Translations under genes and position numbers: made by a program
The notes under the pieces: generated by a model
Told to the model about the DNA's origin: nothing
Seen by the model: only the letters and a program-made list of their open reading frames with translations
Databases searched by the model: none
Shown: positions 14,866-26,100 of the stretch, piece after piece
Layout of the letters: the number at the start of each line of letters is the position of its first letter
Numbering within the stretch: the stretch's first letter is position 1
Source of the DNA: Rhinopomastus cyanomelas
Lineage: Eukaryota > Chordata > Aves > Bucerotiformes > Rhinopomastidae
DNA: 64,000 nt
Reading direction: 5' to 3'
NCBI GenBank assembly: GCA_013400115.1
Contig: VXBP01010356.1
Span: 605,885-669,884, forward strand

Positions 14866-14946
14866 GGTGGTCTGGGTAGAGTTAGGTTAATGGTTGTACT
14901 CAAATGATCTTAAAGGTCTTTTACAACCTAGACAGTTCTATGATTC
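14866..14946 (+). mobile_element. CR1 LINE, 3'-terminal fragment
   Basis: Only the last 80 bases remain: a GGTTGTACTCAAATGATCTT phrase, AAAGGTCTTTTACAACCTAG, and one TTCTATGATT octamer. The 3' UTR wording differs from the copy that starts 85 bp downstream, so this is a different CR1 subfamily and not a local duplicate. Confidence 0.8.
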
Positions 14947-15029
14947 CATGTTGGGAACTGCTCAGATATGACATCTCTCAAAAGAGATGATTTATCCTTC
15001 TTCCACAGCCTGCCTGAATCAGGAGTGTT

Positions 15030-15110
15030 CACCTTTTTGATCAGGGGGATTTGACTAGATCATCTTTCAAGGCCACTTCCAATCCCTAATGTTCTGTGAT
15101 TCTGTGATTT
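15030..15110 (+). mobile_element. CR1 LINE, 3'-terminal fragment
   Basis: It reads GATCAGGGGGATTTGACTAG, then CATCTTTCAAGGCCACTTCC and AATCCCTAATG, followed by two or three TTCTGTGATT octamers. This is the 3' UTR type found as the last module of the copies at 19.9 and 48 kb. Severe 5' truncation is usual for CR1. Confidence 0.85.
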
Positions 15111-17099
15111 GATCAGCAGCAGACCACTAAGCATGGCTGGAAAGCGGAAGCAGGTACACTTTCTTGCTGATTGCCTCATCATTTTCTTTCTTCCCAGTCT
15201 ACCATAACCACTGACACTGCCTTCAAATCAGTGCCACAAGGCTGCATTCCCCACCGCTCCCACACACACAACTCCTGTCCAGCAGTTGGATCAAACGCTA
15301 TCACTCTGACCTTCTTCCATCTCTGCATAGAGCTGTAGGTCTCTTTAGTAAAATCATCTGCCTCCTGCAGAGCTACACCACTAAACCAGTGTCTGGATAA
15401 AGCAGTTGCATTTGCAAGGTCTAGTGCTCTCCCTTTGACTTGCCTCACCTATTGAACAGGTCTGCAGGTGCAGAGACCCCTTCATTTGCAAGTTATGAGG
15501 CTCACAGGTCACCATCACACATCAAAAGAACCACATAAAGACCCACATTCAGGGCTATGTTTTCAAACACAGAGGACAGACAAATGGACAAAAAAGACAT
15601 TAAACAGATAAAAAGTTTTAGGCAAACATCTCTTGTAAAAATGGATCCCTGGAATCCTATAGGCTTCTCCTGCTATTAATGATGTTCCTGCTCTAGGCTA
15701 AGAGATGTCTGCAGTGCGTATCACACAAATGTGTTCAAGATAATGGGGCCTTAAATCAGCGAGTAGTGCTGGATACGCATGGGATGAGGTCAATCTTAAC
15801 AAAATTATAATTAAATTACATTTAAACTGGTGTCAGATGAAAAGATGTTTTCCACAAAGCTGGTCTTCTAGGAAAAGTAGAAGAGGGAAACAAAGCAAGA
15901 AACAAACTATGAGTCATCGAGCTGAAATAGGTTATTCAATTGCAATGTCCTGCAGCCACATTTCCTTTCCAGTAAAATGAATTTGAATTTTGGAGTCTCA
16001 TGAAATGCTCGTGAAGACAAGCTCAGTAGGAGGAACATGAGAAGAACTGTCTTGTCAGACCAGTGTTTTCTGCCAAGTCTCTCTTGTCTGCAGCCCTAGA
16101 TTGCTGCCATGGCTTCTTGGACCACTTCAGTGCAGGTGGCTGGTTCTGCATAAGGTGTGCCCCCTTCAGTGTCCCTCTTTGCACCCTTCTTCTTAGTTTG
16201 GTCTGTTGGGTTTTTTTTAAATAGTATTTTGCCCATTCTTCAACTTATTATCTCTAATTATTGTTACGTCTATCCTTAGCTTCTTCTCCTTTACACCCCC
16301 TTTGTAAAGTATCTTAAATTTTTTTTCAGGGATGTGCTGATAACATTTCTGACAAGGAAGATGAATGGGAACAATGGATGTCACAGGTAAATACTAGGAA
16401 CAGCAACATTTCCAAAAACCACCAACCACCAGTGTCTTCCTGAGCTAGACTAGTTTGCTTTGTATTTAATAACCCTTGATAGATTTTTTTTCCCCCACAT
16501 ACTCATCCAATCATTCTTTGAAGAATGTAGGTGTTCCACAAGCATTACTTCCCCAGTAGGATGTTCCATCTACTATGAACTGTCTACTGTCAAAATGATC
16601 CCCTAATACCACATTACATTTCTTCAATGTTTAGCATCATTATCATCACTGAATTTCGGGTAGACTTCCTGATACAGGAACACTGTCAGCAGTCACCTGT
16701 ATCCTGAACTCTAGCTGCAAGTTTTCTCAGATGAATGATAACCTAAATGTAGTTAACGAAATCAGTGTTATGGATTTTATTCAATAATCTGAAGGGAAAC
16801 TGACTGTAGCTGTAAGAAGGAATGAAACTGACTAACCACTAAGAATTGGTGAACTTTCGAAAGTTTGCAATGTTGAGTATACATGGATAGGTGTGTCTCT
16901 GCTCTGCGAAATCTTTAGAGGTCTACTCTGTACACTGAGAAGGACGAGGAGAAATCCGATTCCAGAAAGCTTCCCAACTAGGAAAAGAAAAAAAAAAAAA
17001 AGGCAAAAAGAAAATACAAGGGAATAAAAAGGGCCCAAATGTATGTTTAAGTGATCGACCCCTCTTTCATTAACCCCTCAGCATCGTGAACAGCAAGAA

Positions 17100-17830
17100 A
17101 CCAAAAGGAAGTGTTTAATTGCCTTCAAAATAAGGCGGCGGGGAAGCAAGCTTGCAATTGATTTTTAAGGACAGGTTTCCCTGGTTCTTTTATTTAAACT
17201 GCTTTGCTCACTAGCAAACGATACCTTAGAGAACTCGGCCTCAAAACTCCATTCTGAGGCATGCCAGGGAAGACCAAGGCAGTGATTTTACCAGCCCCCT
17301 TGGCGGCACTGAAGAAGGAGGCTCCCCTGGCCAATGGCGAGGAGTGCCCTGCACCTCAGTGCAGCCACTAAGTCAATGCAACGGGAGATGGTAAATAACT
17401 GAAGCCGGGGTTGCACAACTGGCTGTCAGGGAGGGAGGAAGGCAGCCCCCGGGGAAAAGTTGTAGCCGAAAGGACTAAAAAGTAAAAGTCACCTGTGGGA
17501 CTACGATCCAGAAACCTCAAACTGAAGTCCACAAGATTTTCATCAACATTTCCACAGGATTAGTTCGCAAACTGTGGATTGAGATGAGAAATCACTGGGC
17601 AAACTGACTGAGCCACAAAATGAGTAACTTCCTCTGTGAGGTCCCCCAGAGGGAATGGTATCGCTTTAAGGTGCGCAGCCTCTGTAATGTAAATTGTCTT
17701 GAGCCCTAAGAGGTTTTGCAGATTTACATGATAAGTAATTGTTTTCTCCCACAGCTATTAAGCCCGGTGTGGGTGAGAGATCTCCGAGCGAGGGGGAAAG
17801 CCGAGAGCTGGAAGGGGGCGGTAGGAAAGA
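17100..17830. promoter_or_regulatory. CpG-enriched patch, possible enhancer or minor promoter
   Basis: CpG dinucleotides cluster here: about a dozen between 17100 and 17510, and several more at 17763-17820, while flanking kilobases have almost none. It contains a CCAAT element in GGCCAATGGCGAGG (about 17333) and GC-rich words such as AGGCGGCGGGG. This is what a small unmethylated regulatory element looks like. No conserved gene lies next to it and no TATA box is evident. The role is inferred only from composition. Confidence 0.35.
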
Positions 17831-17924
17831 AGGTTTTTGCAATACACTGGTAAAGGAGGAGGAAAGTCAATGGAGGAAAGAGAGCGAGAGATGGATTTGG
17901 GCAGGGCTGTGCAGAGGAAAATTC
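17755..17924 (+). other. Exon-like segment with splice signals (speculative)
   Basis: A good acceptor (TTGTTTTCTCCCACAG, ending at 17754) and a good donor (CAGGTGAAT, GT at 17925-17926) bracket 170 bases that stay open in one plus frame. The encoded residues are Glu/Gly/Arg-rich and match no family I know. It lies at the edge of the CpG-enriched patch. Acceptor-donor pairs occur by chance in non-coding DNA, so this is a lead, not a gene call. Confidence 0.15.
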
Positions 17925-20071
17925 AGGTGAATATAACATTTGGAACTAGTCAGGCCTAAGGCAGAACTACCAGTATAAGCTTTATCACAGGGCACCCAGA
18001 GGCAGAGAGCTCCAAGGTAGTCTAGAACCAAAGCAAAGATAGCATTGCTTCTCTGAAGCATTTCTCCATATTTCAGACGCCATAAATTCAGACACTTGTG
18101 GAACTAGTGATAGTGTCTTTGGATTTAAAAGGACCTCATGGAGTTTTTTTCTATGAATGAGTTTTTGAACACACTCCCCCCAAACACACTTGTCACTTCT
18201 ACTTCTTCCCATGGCAAGGAGTTCCATTATTTCATTAAACACATAATGTCACCCTCTAAAAGAGGTCTTGCTTCTCCCGGGAACGGTGCTTTGGTCACAG
18301 CCTGCAGCACAGGAAGAGTTGGGCAGGTTGTCTGAGGGTACCAATCATGCAATGATCTGTCTGGATAACCAATTAAAAAAAGAGTCCCTGAGACTTCAGG
18401 TGTTGGAAAGTTCTACATGGTGATGAGAACAAGAGCAGTCCAGGGAGCAGCATACACAGGCAGCTCTATGGTATTTGAAGGCCATTTTCAGGAACATCAT
18501 GTATAGAAGAAAATAAATGTGTCAGCATGAGACCACATCTGTGAATGACAGGAGCTGATTAACCTATAACTGTGACTCTCATCCAATGGAGCAGTAACAA
18601 GCCAAGCTTGGGAGCATGGGGCTGAGAGGGTGAGATTAAGACATCACATAAATAGATGTTGGGAACTAATATTCAATGAGAGGAAAAGGAGCATGAGGAC
18701 TGACATGGAAGTGGCTTTAACTGTGTCTAAAGAAATTTTCAATTCTTCCAGGGAAGATTTCCCATGCCCCCTGGTCTTGACACAACAGAAACCTTTATTC
18801 CCTTCATATTCTCAGTAGTGCAGCTCCTTTCACATCAACAATCTTAAGTTAATGGAAGTGAACAGGAAGAATTCCAGGTTGAAAGAACTATACTCTCTCA
18901 TTGTAACTCCCCTGGTACCTCATGTGAGAACTTTTTTAGCCTTGGAGAGGATATCAAATCACTTTTAATGTTGCATCTATCAATGTTGGGCCACAAGACA
19001 TTTGTTTGCTTCAGGTGTCATGGGAGCTGAAAAATCTTTTTGTGGGTAATAATACTATCCCTCAAAAGTCTTATCGTAAGGAAAACATGCAATCTCACAA
19101 TGAATCCTCTCTCAGTTGCATTTCAACTTAACAGGAGGTTCATTTCCTGATGTATCTGTTAACACAGGACTATAAGCACACATACATACCCACCCAACTT
19201 TAGCAACCAAAGAATGCAGAACCCTTCTCAGATGGGCTGAGGGAGGGAGGCAGCTGGGGGAAGAAGGCTTGTCATGCTGTTCTGCTCAGAGATATCCCTG
19301 GAACGGAGGGGCAGTTACACAAAAGCCAAACACGTTCGTTCTGAACCTCTGCCAGCTGGCAGCCTCTGTGTCAGCAGGGCCCAGCCCCACCATCCTCCAG
19401 CCACCACCCTGGACTCTTCTGCTGCCCAGGGATGAGACATCTCCCAGCTGATGTTGAGATTTCTGAACCCTACTCTGAAAAAGCACTCACTGAGCTGGCT
19501 GCAGCACAGTAACTGGCCATAGTGCTGCAGGTCATGGACATATGAACGGGAGTGAAAGTAGCTCACGTTACTGATGCAGCCAGAGAGGAAAGAAGTGGAT
19601 TCTGTGGTCTGAGATAGGGCAGAAGAGGTTCAAATTACTGATAGATTTTGGAAAACTTTGTAATTGGTACCCTCAAATGGTACGTTAGTCATCCTAACTC
19701 TGATGGTGTCAAAGAGTGTTTCAAAGGCAAAATTGTTTGAGCACTTTCAGGTATAGCACCTTTAATGTCTTAGAGCTTCTGCTTCTCTGGTATAAATGTA
19801 ATTGCCTACCTTGTCTGTGATTTATTTACAGGGAAAACTTTTACCCTCTGGAAGACTCTCATAATCCCTTGGATTTTAAGGAGCAAGATGATTATAGTCC
19901 AAAAGTCATGGTGGTGTGGTGAAGACCACATTGACTGCAAAAGGGGAAACATAATTCCTATCTTCAAAAAGGGTAGGAAGGAGGAGCCAGGGAGTCAGAC
20001 AGTCTCACCTCTGTGCCCAGTAAGATCATGGAGCAGATCCTGCACTACTGAGACAGGAGAATAGTGAAGAG

Positions 20072-20471
20072 GTGATTGGGTACAATCAGCATGGCTTCAC
20101 CAAGGGCAAATCCTGCCTGACAAACCTGGTGGCCTTCTGGGAACAGGTTCCAACATTTATGGATGAGGGGCAAGCAACTGATGTCATTTACCTGGACCTG
20201 AGCAAAGCCTTTGACACTGTCCCACACCACATTCTGGTCTCCAAGCTGGTGGAACATGGCTTTGATGGGTAGACCACTAGATGGGTAAGGAATTGGCTTG
20301 ATGGCTGCACCCAGAGAGTGGTTGTCGATGGATCTATGTCCAAGTGGAGGCCAGTGACAACCAGAGGCCCTCAGTCCTGGGACCAGTCTTGTTCAACATC
20401 TTTGTCAGTGACATGGACAGAGGCATCGAGTGCACCCTCAGCAAGTTTGCTGATGACACCAAGCTGTGTGG
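20072..20471 (+). pseudogene. CR1 ORF2 reverse transcriptase remnant
   Basis: Two overlapping frames carry the palm of a CR1-clade reverse transcriptase. The first (from 20072) runs from the IGYNQHGFTKGKS region through LDLSKAF (motif A). The second (from 20344) runs from SVLGPVLFNIF through FADDTKLCG (motif C), after which the assembly gap begins. The switch lies near 20365-20380, where the usually conserved P-Q-G segment of LINE RTs is damaged. Not functional as read. The intact protein would reverse-transcribe its own RNA at a nicked target. Confidence 0.85.
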
Positions 20472-20705
20472 NNNNNNNNNNNNNNNNNNNNNNNNNNNNN
20501 NNNNNNNNNNNNNNNNNNNNNNNNNNNNNNNNNNNNNNNNNNNNNNNNNNNNNNNNNNNNNNNNNNNNNNNNNNNNNNNNNNNNNNNNNNNNNNNNNNNN
20601 NNNNNNNNNNNNNNNNNNNNNNNNNNNNNNNNNNNNNNNNNNNNNNNNNNNNNNNNNNNNNNNNNNNNNNNNNNNNNNNNNNNNNNNNNNNNNNNNNNNN
20701 NNNNN
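20472..20705. other. Assembly gap (234 N) inside CR1
   Basis: A run of N begins just after the FADD motif and ends just before the GGTGGTGGAGGC C-terminal coding region. Judged by the spacing in the other CR1 copies here, about 700 bases would normally separate these points, so the gap size is probably an estimate. Confidence 0.99.
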
Positions 20706-22410
20706 AGGTGGTGGAGGCTCCATCCTTGGAGGTGTTTAATGCTGGGCTGGATGAGGCTCTGGCCAGCCTAATCTAGGGTGGGGTGTCCCTGCCCATGGCA
20801 GGGGATTTGGAACTGAATGATGATCCTGTGGTCCCTTCTAACCCTGACTGATTCTGTGACTTGGTCTACGTGATCCTGCTGTGGCAGGGGGGTTGGACGA
20901 GATGATCTTTCAAGGTCCCTTCCAATCCCTAATGATTCTATGATTCTACGATTCTGTGAATAATCACCCCAAAAGTCTCTCTAGCTGTGATCATTAGATA
21001 TGCAATTCTTACACTGTTAGCACAGTTCTGTAATAAACCACTGTCCCTCTGCCATTATTCTCTCCTTATCTTGCAGTGGTTAAGATTTCCATGCTCTTTG
21101 TTTTTCTACAGCAGTACATTTTTTCAGAAAACATTTTCTTTAAAAAACATGATCTGTTTTTACCCACTGTTATCTTATTTTGTTCTAATGAAAATGAAGA
21201 ATCTAGTAAAAATATGATTGTGTCTGGCAGGAAAATCTCTGAAGTCAAAACGTAATGAGCAAACAAAAAGGCAGTTGTCCCTGTAATTTCTCCAGCTCAT
21301 TTGGGTTCAGTTATCTCCTAATGGGATGGATCTATACAGCACCTTGATCAGTACCAGAGCTTGTCAAAGCACTACAGGTAATGCTACAGCTAGTCTAAGA
21401 TTTGTGAATTTCACTTTTAAACCAATAGCAGTAGTAATACAAACTGAGTTCCTCCCAGATGTGAAGAAAAAAGCTTCATAGGACCAGATACTCCTTGTCC
21501 CTTCAGAACCCTGAGGAAATCCATTGATTACACGTCATATCTTGGAGGTCAGCAGTTGTGGGTTGTTTTGAACCAGAGGCCTCTTCCTAAAACAAACTTA
21601 GTTCAGCACATATATCACATACATATACACCCTCCCGCACACACAAACCACAGCCATCATTTGTATGATAAAACCCTATCAAAACAAGCAGTCCACTGCT
21701 CTCAGATAAGTTACCCCTGTAAGACGACAAACAGAATGAGCAGTGTCATAGACATAAGTCACCTACACTACCAGAAGCTGATCAAGGTGGCAGGAATCTA
21801 TGGCTGTAAAGGAACAAGAAGTGTTTTCATGGCAATTATGGCTAAGGAGGGAATATGTTTAAATCACAACAGAAGAAAAAAGCATAAGGAAAATTCTGTC
21901 TTTTAGAGAATCAGAAAGAGAATGTAGTACCTTGGAACAAAAGCCCCTGTCTCTTCTGCCTCTCTCTTGCCCCTTCCTGGAATACTCTGCTGGAAAATAG
22001 GACATGGTGTTTCAGACAGAAGGGCAATGTGTCATTTGCTGGTGCTGCTTGAACCTCCCTTCCCTAGAACTCTTACAGCCACTGTGGTTTTACTCACAGG
22101 TTTATTGCAGGTAGAAGGAATCCTGTACCCAGTGTGGAAACACCAGTAAGGAATGAAGCAAACCTCAAAGAAACCCTGCCCCTGACCTCAGCCAGTGCAC
22201 TAGGACTAAAACCAGAGCCCCTGTGGCCCCCACAGTAACACACAGATCACTTCTGTTTCTGCCCAGCAGCATCTTACCTCATTCATCAGCCCAGGCTACT
22301 CGCTTGGCTTTGACTGTAACATGAATGAAAACTTCCAGAGTATTTTTACTTTGTGGGTCAGGTTTCTTTTTGAGGTAGCTGGCTGTTGCCTCAAAAGAAG
22401 ACCAAAAAAT

Positions 22411-22471
22411 AAAAAAGGAAAAGAGGAGAAGAAGAAGAAGGAAAGAAAGAAAAAAAAAGAAAGAAAAAAAG
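22411..22471 (+). repeat. Polypurine tract (GA/A-rich)
   Basis: Sixty-one uninterrupted purines made of AAG, GAAA and A runs. Such mirror-like purine tracts can adopt triplex structure and are prone to length change. Nearest neighbours are non-coding. Confidence 0.95.
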
Positions 22472-23141
22472 TCATTTGCTGCATTTTACATCCCATAGTG
22501 GCCTGAATCAGTACAGCAGCCTCCCACATACTAGCTCTTCTCTCAGCACTGTATTGTGGCACTGGTCTCTTTCATACCATTATTAGGACCAGACAGCAGT
22601 TTTTGACCAGCTCCTCTGTCCGAGGGATTAGTAAGATCTCCTGTTCTGCTTTGTGGCAGAACATTTTGCCTCAGGCTTTCCAGGCATTTGGTGCAAGGCT
22701 AAGGACTACTTTAAAAGTAAAAGATGCATTTTCCTGGCATTTGTATCTAGAATAACTGAGAATAGCCCAATTTAATATCTAAGGAATATTTATTCCTCAT
22801 ATACAATCTAATGCTCTTGCTGTACATTCAGGTTAGTTCATGATGACAACAAAACCCTCCCATGGCTGAGGAAGATCATGACAGGATTTTCCTTGTTATT
22901 ACAGTCCAGCAGAGAAAGCAGTTTCGGGACAGCTGACAGAAGCTTCCATCTAGTAAACTCTGCAGATGGGCCACAGGCTTCCAAAACCTGTATCAGGCCG
23001 AGATGAATTGGATTAACAATAATCTGCAATGTGAAATCCTGTTAGAAAAGCCTACGGTTCTCCGTTGCTTCCAGAGCTGAACCTCCCCTGGATTGAAAAA
23101 AGGCAGCTGATGTTTGTTTTGACAGCTGCGTGGAGTGAGAG

Positions 23142-23156
23142 GTGTGTGTGTGTGTG
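23142..23156 (+). repeat. (TG)n microsatellite
   Basis: A short run of TG dinucleotides (GTGTGTGTGTGTGTG) followed by CGCT. Too short to be a likely structural element. Confidence 0.9.
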
Positions 23157-26100
23157 CGCTGGGGAACAACACATATGGTGACCATGTGACACGACCCACA
23201 ACTAGATGAAAGAAAATTGTCTAATATCTCCAGCAGCGTGCTTCAAATTCCACTTCAACCAAATTGCCGGGCGTGACAAATGCCAGCTAAGTCCCTCTTC
23301 CCTACACTGATTTAGGAGGCAAAGTACTCCATTTGATCACCTGCATGCTGTGGTTTTAATCTACTCCTACAATTTTGGTGCACTAAATAGGAAAAAGCTG
23401 CTGGCTGTTAAATCATCTCATGGTTTCTCCAGTTCAACTTTCTTACTCTTTCTCTTCCCTTCCTAGTTGTTTTTTCCTTCTGGTCTAATGCTACTGTGGT
23501 GACACTGGGAAATGAAATTTCATGTCCCTGCAGAAGAGCAGTGAGACAGCATCAGAATATTCACCACCAGGGGACAGGACAGAAGCCCAGACAGGAGTAG
23601 AAAGGATCTGACCTGAGCACATACAGGTTCAGGAAGTAAGTGGGTAAATTCATGGAAGAGGAATCCATCTGCAGCTATTAACCAAAAAGTTACCTTTGCC
23701 CTCAGAGTTCTGCTGAAAGGGTTTGCAAGTGGAAGCATTGCTCAGGCCATGCTAACAGTTAGCTGTCTGCATTACCATTAATTCCAAGTGATAGACATGA
23801 ACAGCCCCATCTCACCCCTGCCATTGCAGATGGGGCTTCATTAGCATCTGATCTGCTATAGAACATCCTCCTGGAGCCCATATCAATAATACATATTATG
23901 CTATTCTTTCACTTTTGACAACAGTGCTGACGCCCACAAGACCATGGCCTCATGCCCATGCAGGAGTCCCAAATACTGCTCTATCAAAAGGTAAAAAAAT
24001 AGTCCTCCTGCCGACCAATACATCATGTATGACACCAGTGCTGAAAGATTTCAGGATGGATAGCACATAGTTTTATTAAATTTTTGTTCTAGATCAATTT
24101 TAATACAGAGAAATCTTGAGAGTGTTTATTCTTTATCCTTGTTTGCTTGTGACAGGCACAAAAGTTTTGTAGAGTTTCATGGCTGAGAATGAGGGGGTCA
24201 TTCCTGAAGACTGTGCTACTGACGCCACCGGTAACCTAACTTCTGTAAATGGCATCCTCCATGCCTTTAGAGAGATCTGGTTTTTACATCTGTCTGGTTT
24301 ACTTAGGCATCATTCTCCTTATCAAGGTATATGAAAAGAAGGTATCAGGTAGCTGATCAGGATCTGTGTTAGTCCTTGTACATAATGCACAGCACAATAA
24401 AGACCTGAAGGTGGACAAGTCTTCATGGTCCTGCAGTAACATAGTTGTCATTAGTGGTTATTTTCCACCTTACTAAGTTATAAAACTGGTAAAATTCATT
24501 ATGTAGCTTCACCTACATTTCCAAAACTGTTCTAGGAATCTCCTTTAAGCACATTATCTTCCCAAAAAGTTCCAGCTGAACTTGACAGTGGCATGAGGGA
24601 AGGTGAAGACTGTTCTGCTTTGTGGACTAGTGATGTGTAACACTGAAATACAACTAACCTAGCAAGGGAATTACCCAGCTTTTCTAAAGATGCTCACCAA
24701 AGAACAGATTATATAGTCCAAGCTGAAGAGAGACCACCTTTCTGTCTGACTGTGGAACATTTACATGGATGAACAATACAGGAAAAGTCCTGACTGAGAA
24801 GCTGGAACAGCTTGTTGAGTTACTGCAGAGTGACTTTTCCAGGAGCTGCTGTGGTAGCATGTGTCCCAAAACAAGTCTGGGCAGAAATCTTAACAGAAGG
24901 AGCAGTGCATTAAATTAGATAAATATTTAACACTGATGATGCTAGAAAGTGTCTTGCTTTTTCCAAACCTTTCCTTTGTGAGGACATCAAAACAAAGTGG
25001 TTTTGTAAATTATCCAGCAGCTATTCTTTGCCTTGAATGGATCCTGTTCACACAGAAATCATTTGAGTTTCATATGAGTTCTTAAGCTGACTTGCTAAAT
25101 GAGCAGGAAAAACTACCAGTTTGTTAAATTAAAGCTTAGTGTTCTGTTTTAACCTTTTCCTAACCAGTTTAAAATGGTATTACCAGAAATTTTTTTTTTA
25201 AGACTTTCTACATAAGCTTTACATTAAATGATTAGGAGAATAATCATATCTTTTTTAATTCAATCAGCTTGGTGTTGATTGCAGACCAACAACCATTAAG
25301 TGGCTGCAAATAGCCTATAGTTTTCTCAAAAGCACCTTGGCCGGTTCTGAAGTGAGCTTTGCTGGGAAACAAGAGTAGCTTGGAAGTTTGAGCAGTGGTA
25401 ACCCAAAGAAAGATCTGCAATGCTTCGTGTTAGACTGAAAGCCCCTTCTGCAACTGGCCACATTAACAAGATATGTTTAAGAAATAGACTGTTCCCCACT
25501 GTAAAAGGGGGAGGGAGGAGAAGAAGGGGGTAATTAAACATGACTCAACTATTTCTTTACTATAATTTATTAGATTTTAAATGTGTTCATGTTGTACCCA
25601 TCAGTATTTCTGCTGCTATGGAGTCTATGCCAGAGTTATGACAAATGAGATTTTTCTCCTCGCTACAAGTTTTATCTGAATTATCTGCCATGTTAGAGGT
25701 CATGGGTGTAACACTTCATTTTTCTCTGTACCATGCATATACTGAAAGTGGATGGCAGATCATGAACTATTTCACAGACCTGCTGCCATGAACTCATGTG
25801 AAAAAAAAAACCCTGTGATACACAATTAGCCTTATCTTCAAGAGTTCCCAAGGACGAAGTCCAGTCTACATTGATTTATCTGATCCCTCTTGTAAAGTTG
25901 AATGAGGATAGTATGGGGGCATGGTATTCACCCCACATGACTGTGGCAGAACAAATGCAGGACAACAGGAACAGTGGACAGTACCTGCGGAACCCTTACA
26001 TGTCTTAAATGCAATGGTCTTTGGAACAAATAATCTTCTTATGAACAATGGCTTGGTAAATACAGGTCAATATCTGGATATCTAGCTGACCCTCACAGCA

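Larger units (their letters stand above)
15111..19889. other. Non-coding stretch with one CpG-enriched patch
   Basis: No gene recognised. The stretch holds a poly(A) tract near 16984-17001 and a CpG-enriched patch at about 17100-17830, listed separately. The rest is AT-rich with short chance open frames. Confidence 0.55.
19890..20959 (+). mobile_element. CR1 LINE, ORF2 RT fragment with composite 3' end
   Basis: A 5'-truncated CR1 starting inside the reverse-transcriptase region. Visible RT pieces include GFTKGKSCLTNLVAFWEQ, IYLDLSKAFDTVPHH (motif A, catalytic Asp) and FADDTKLCG (motif C, two catalytic Asp) just before an assembly gap. It is broken by a stop after LHY (TGA at about 20049), a frameshift just beyond it, and a second frameshift around 20370. 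A deletion near 20000 removes part of the NYRPVSL region relative to the 48-kb copy. The 3' end carries two CR1 termini in a row (about 20763-20862 and 20863-20959) and ends in ATTCTRTGA octamers. Very similar to the matching part of the element at 47943-50505. Confidence 0.95.
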
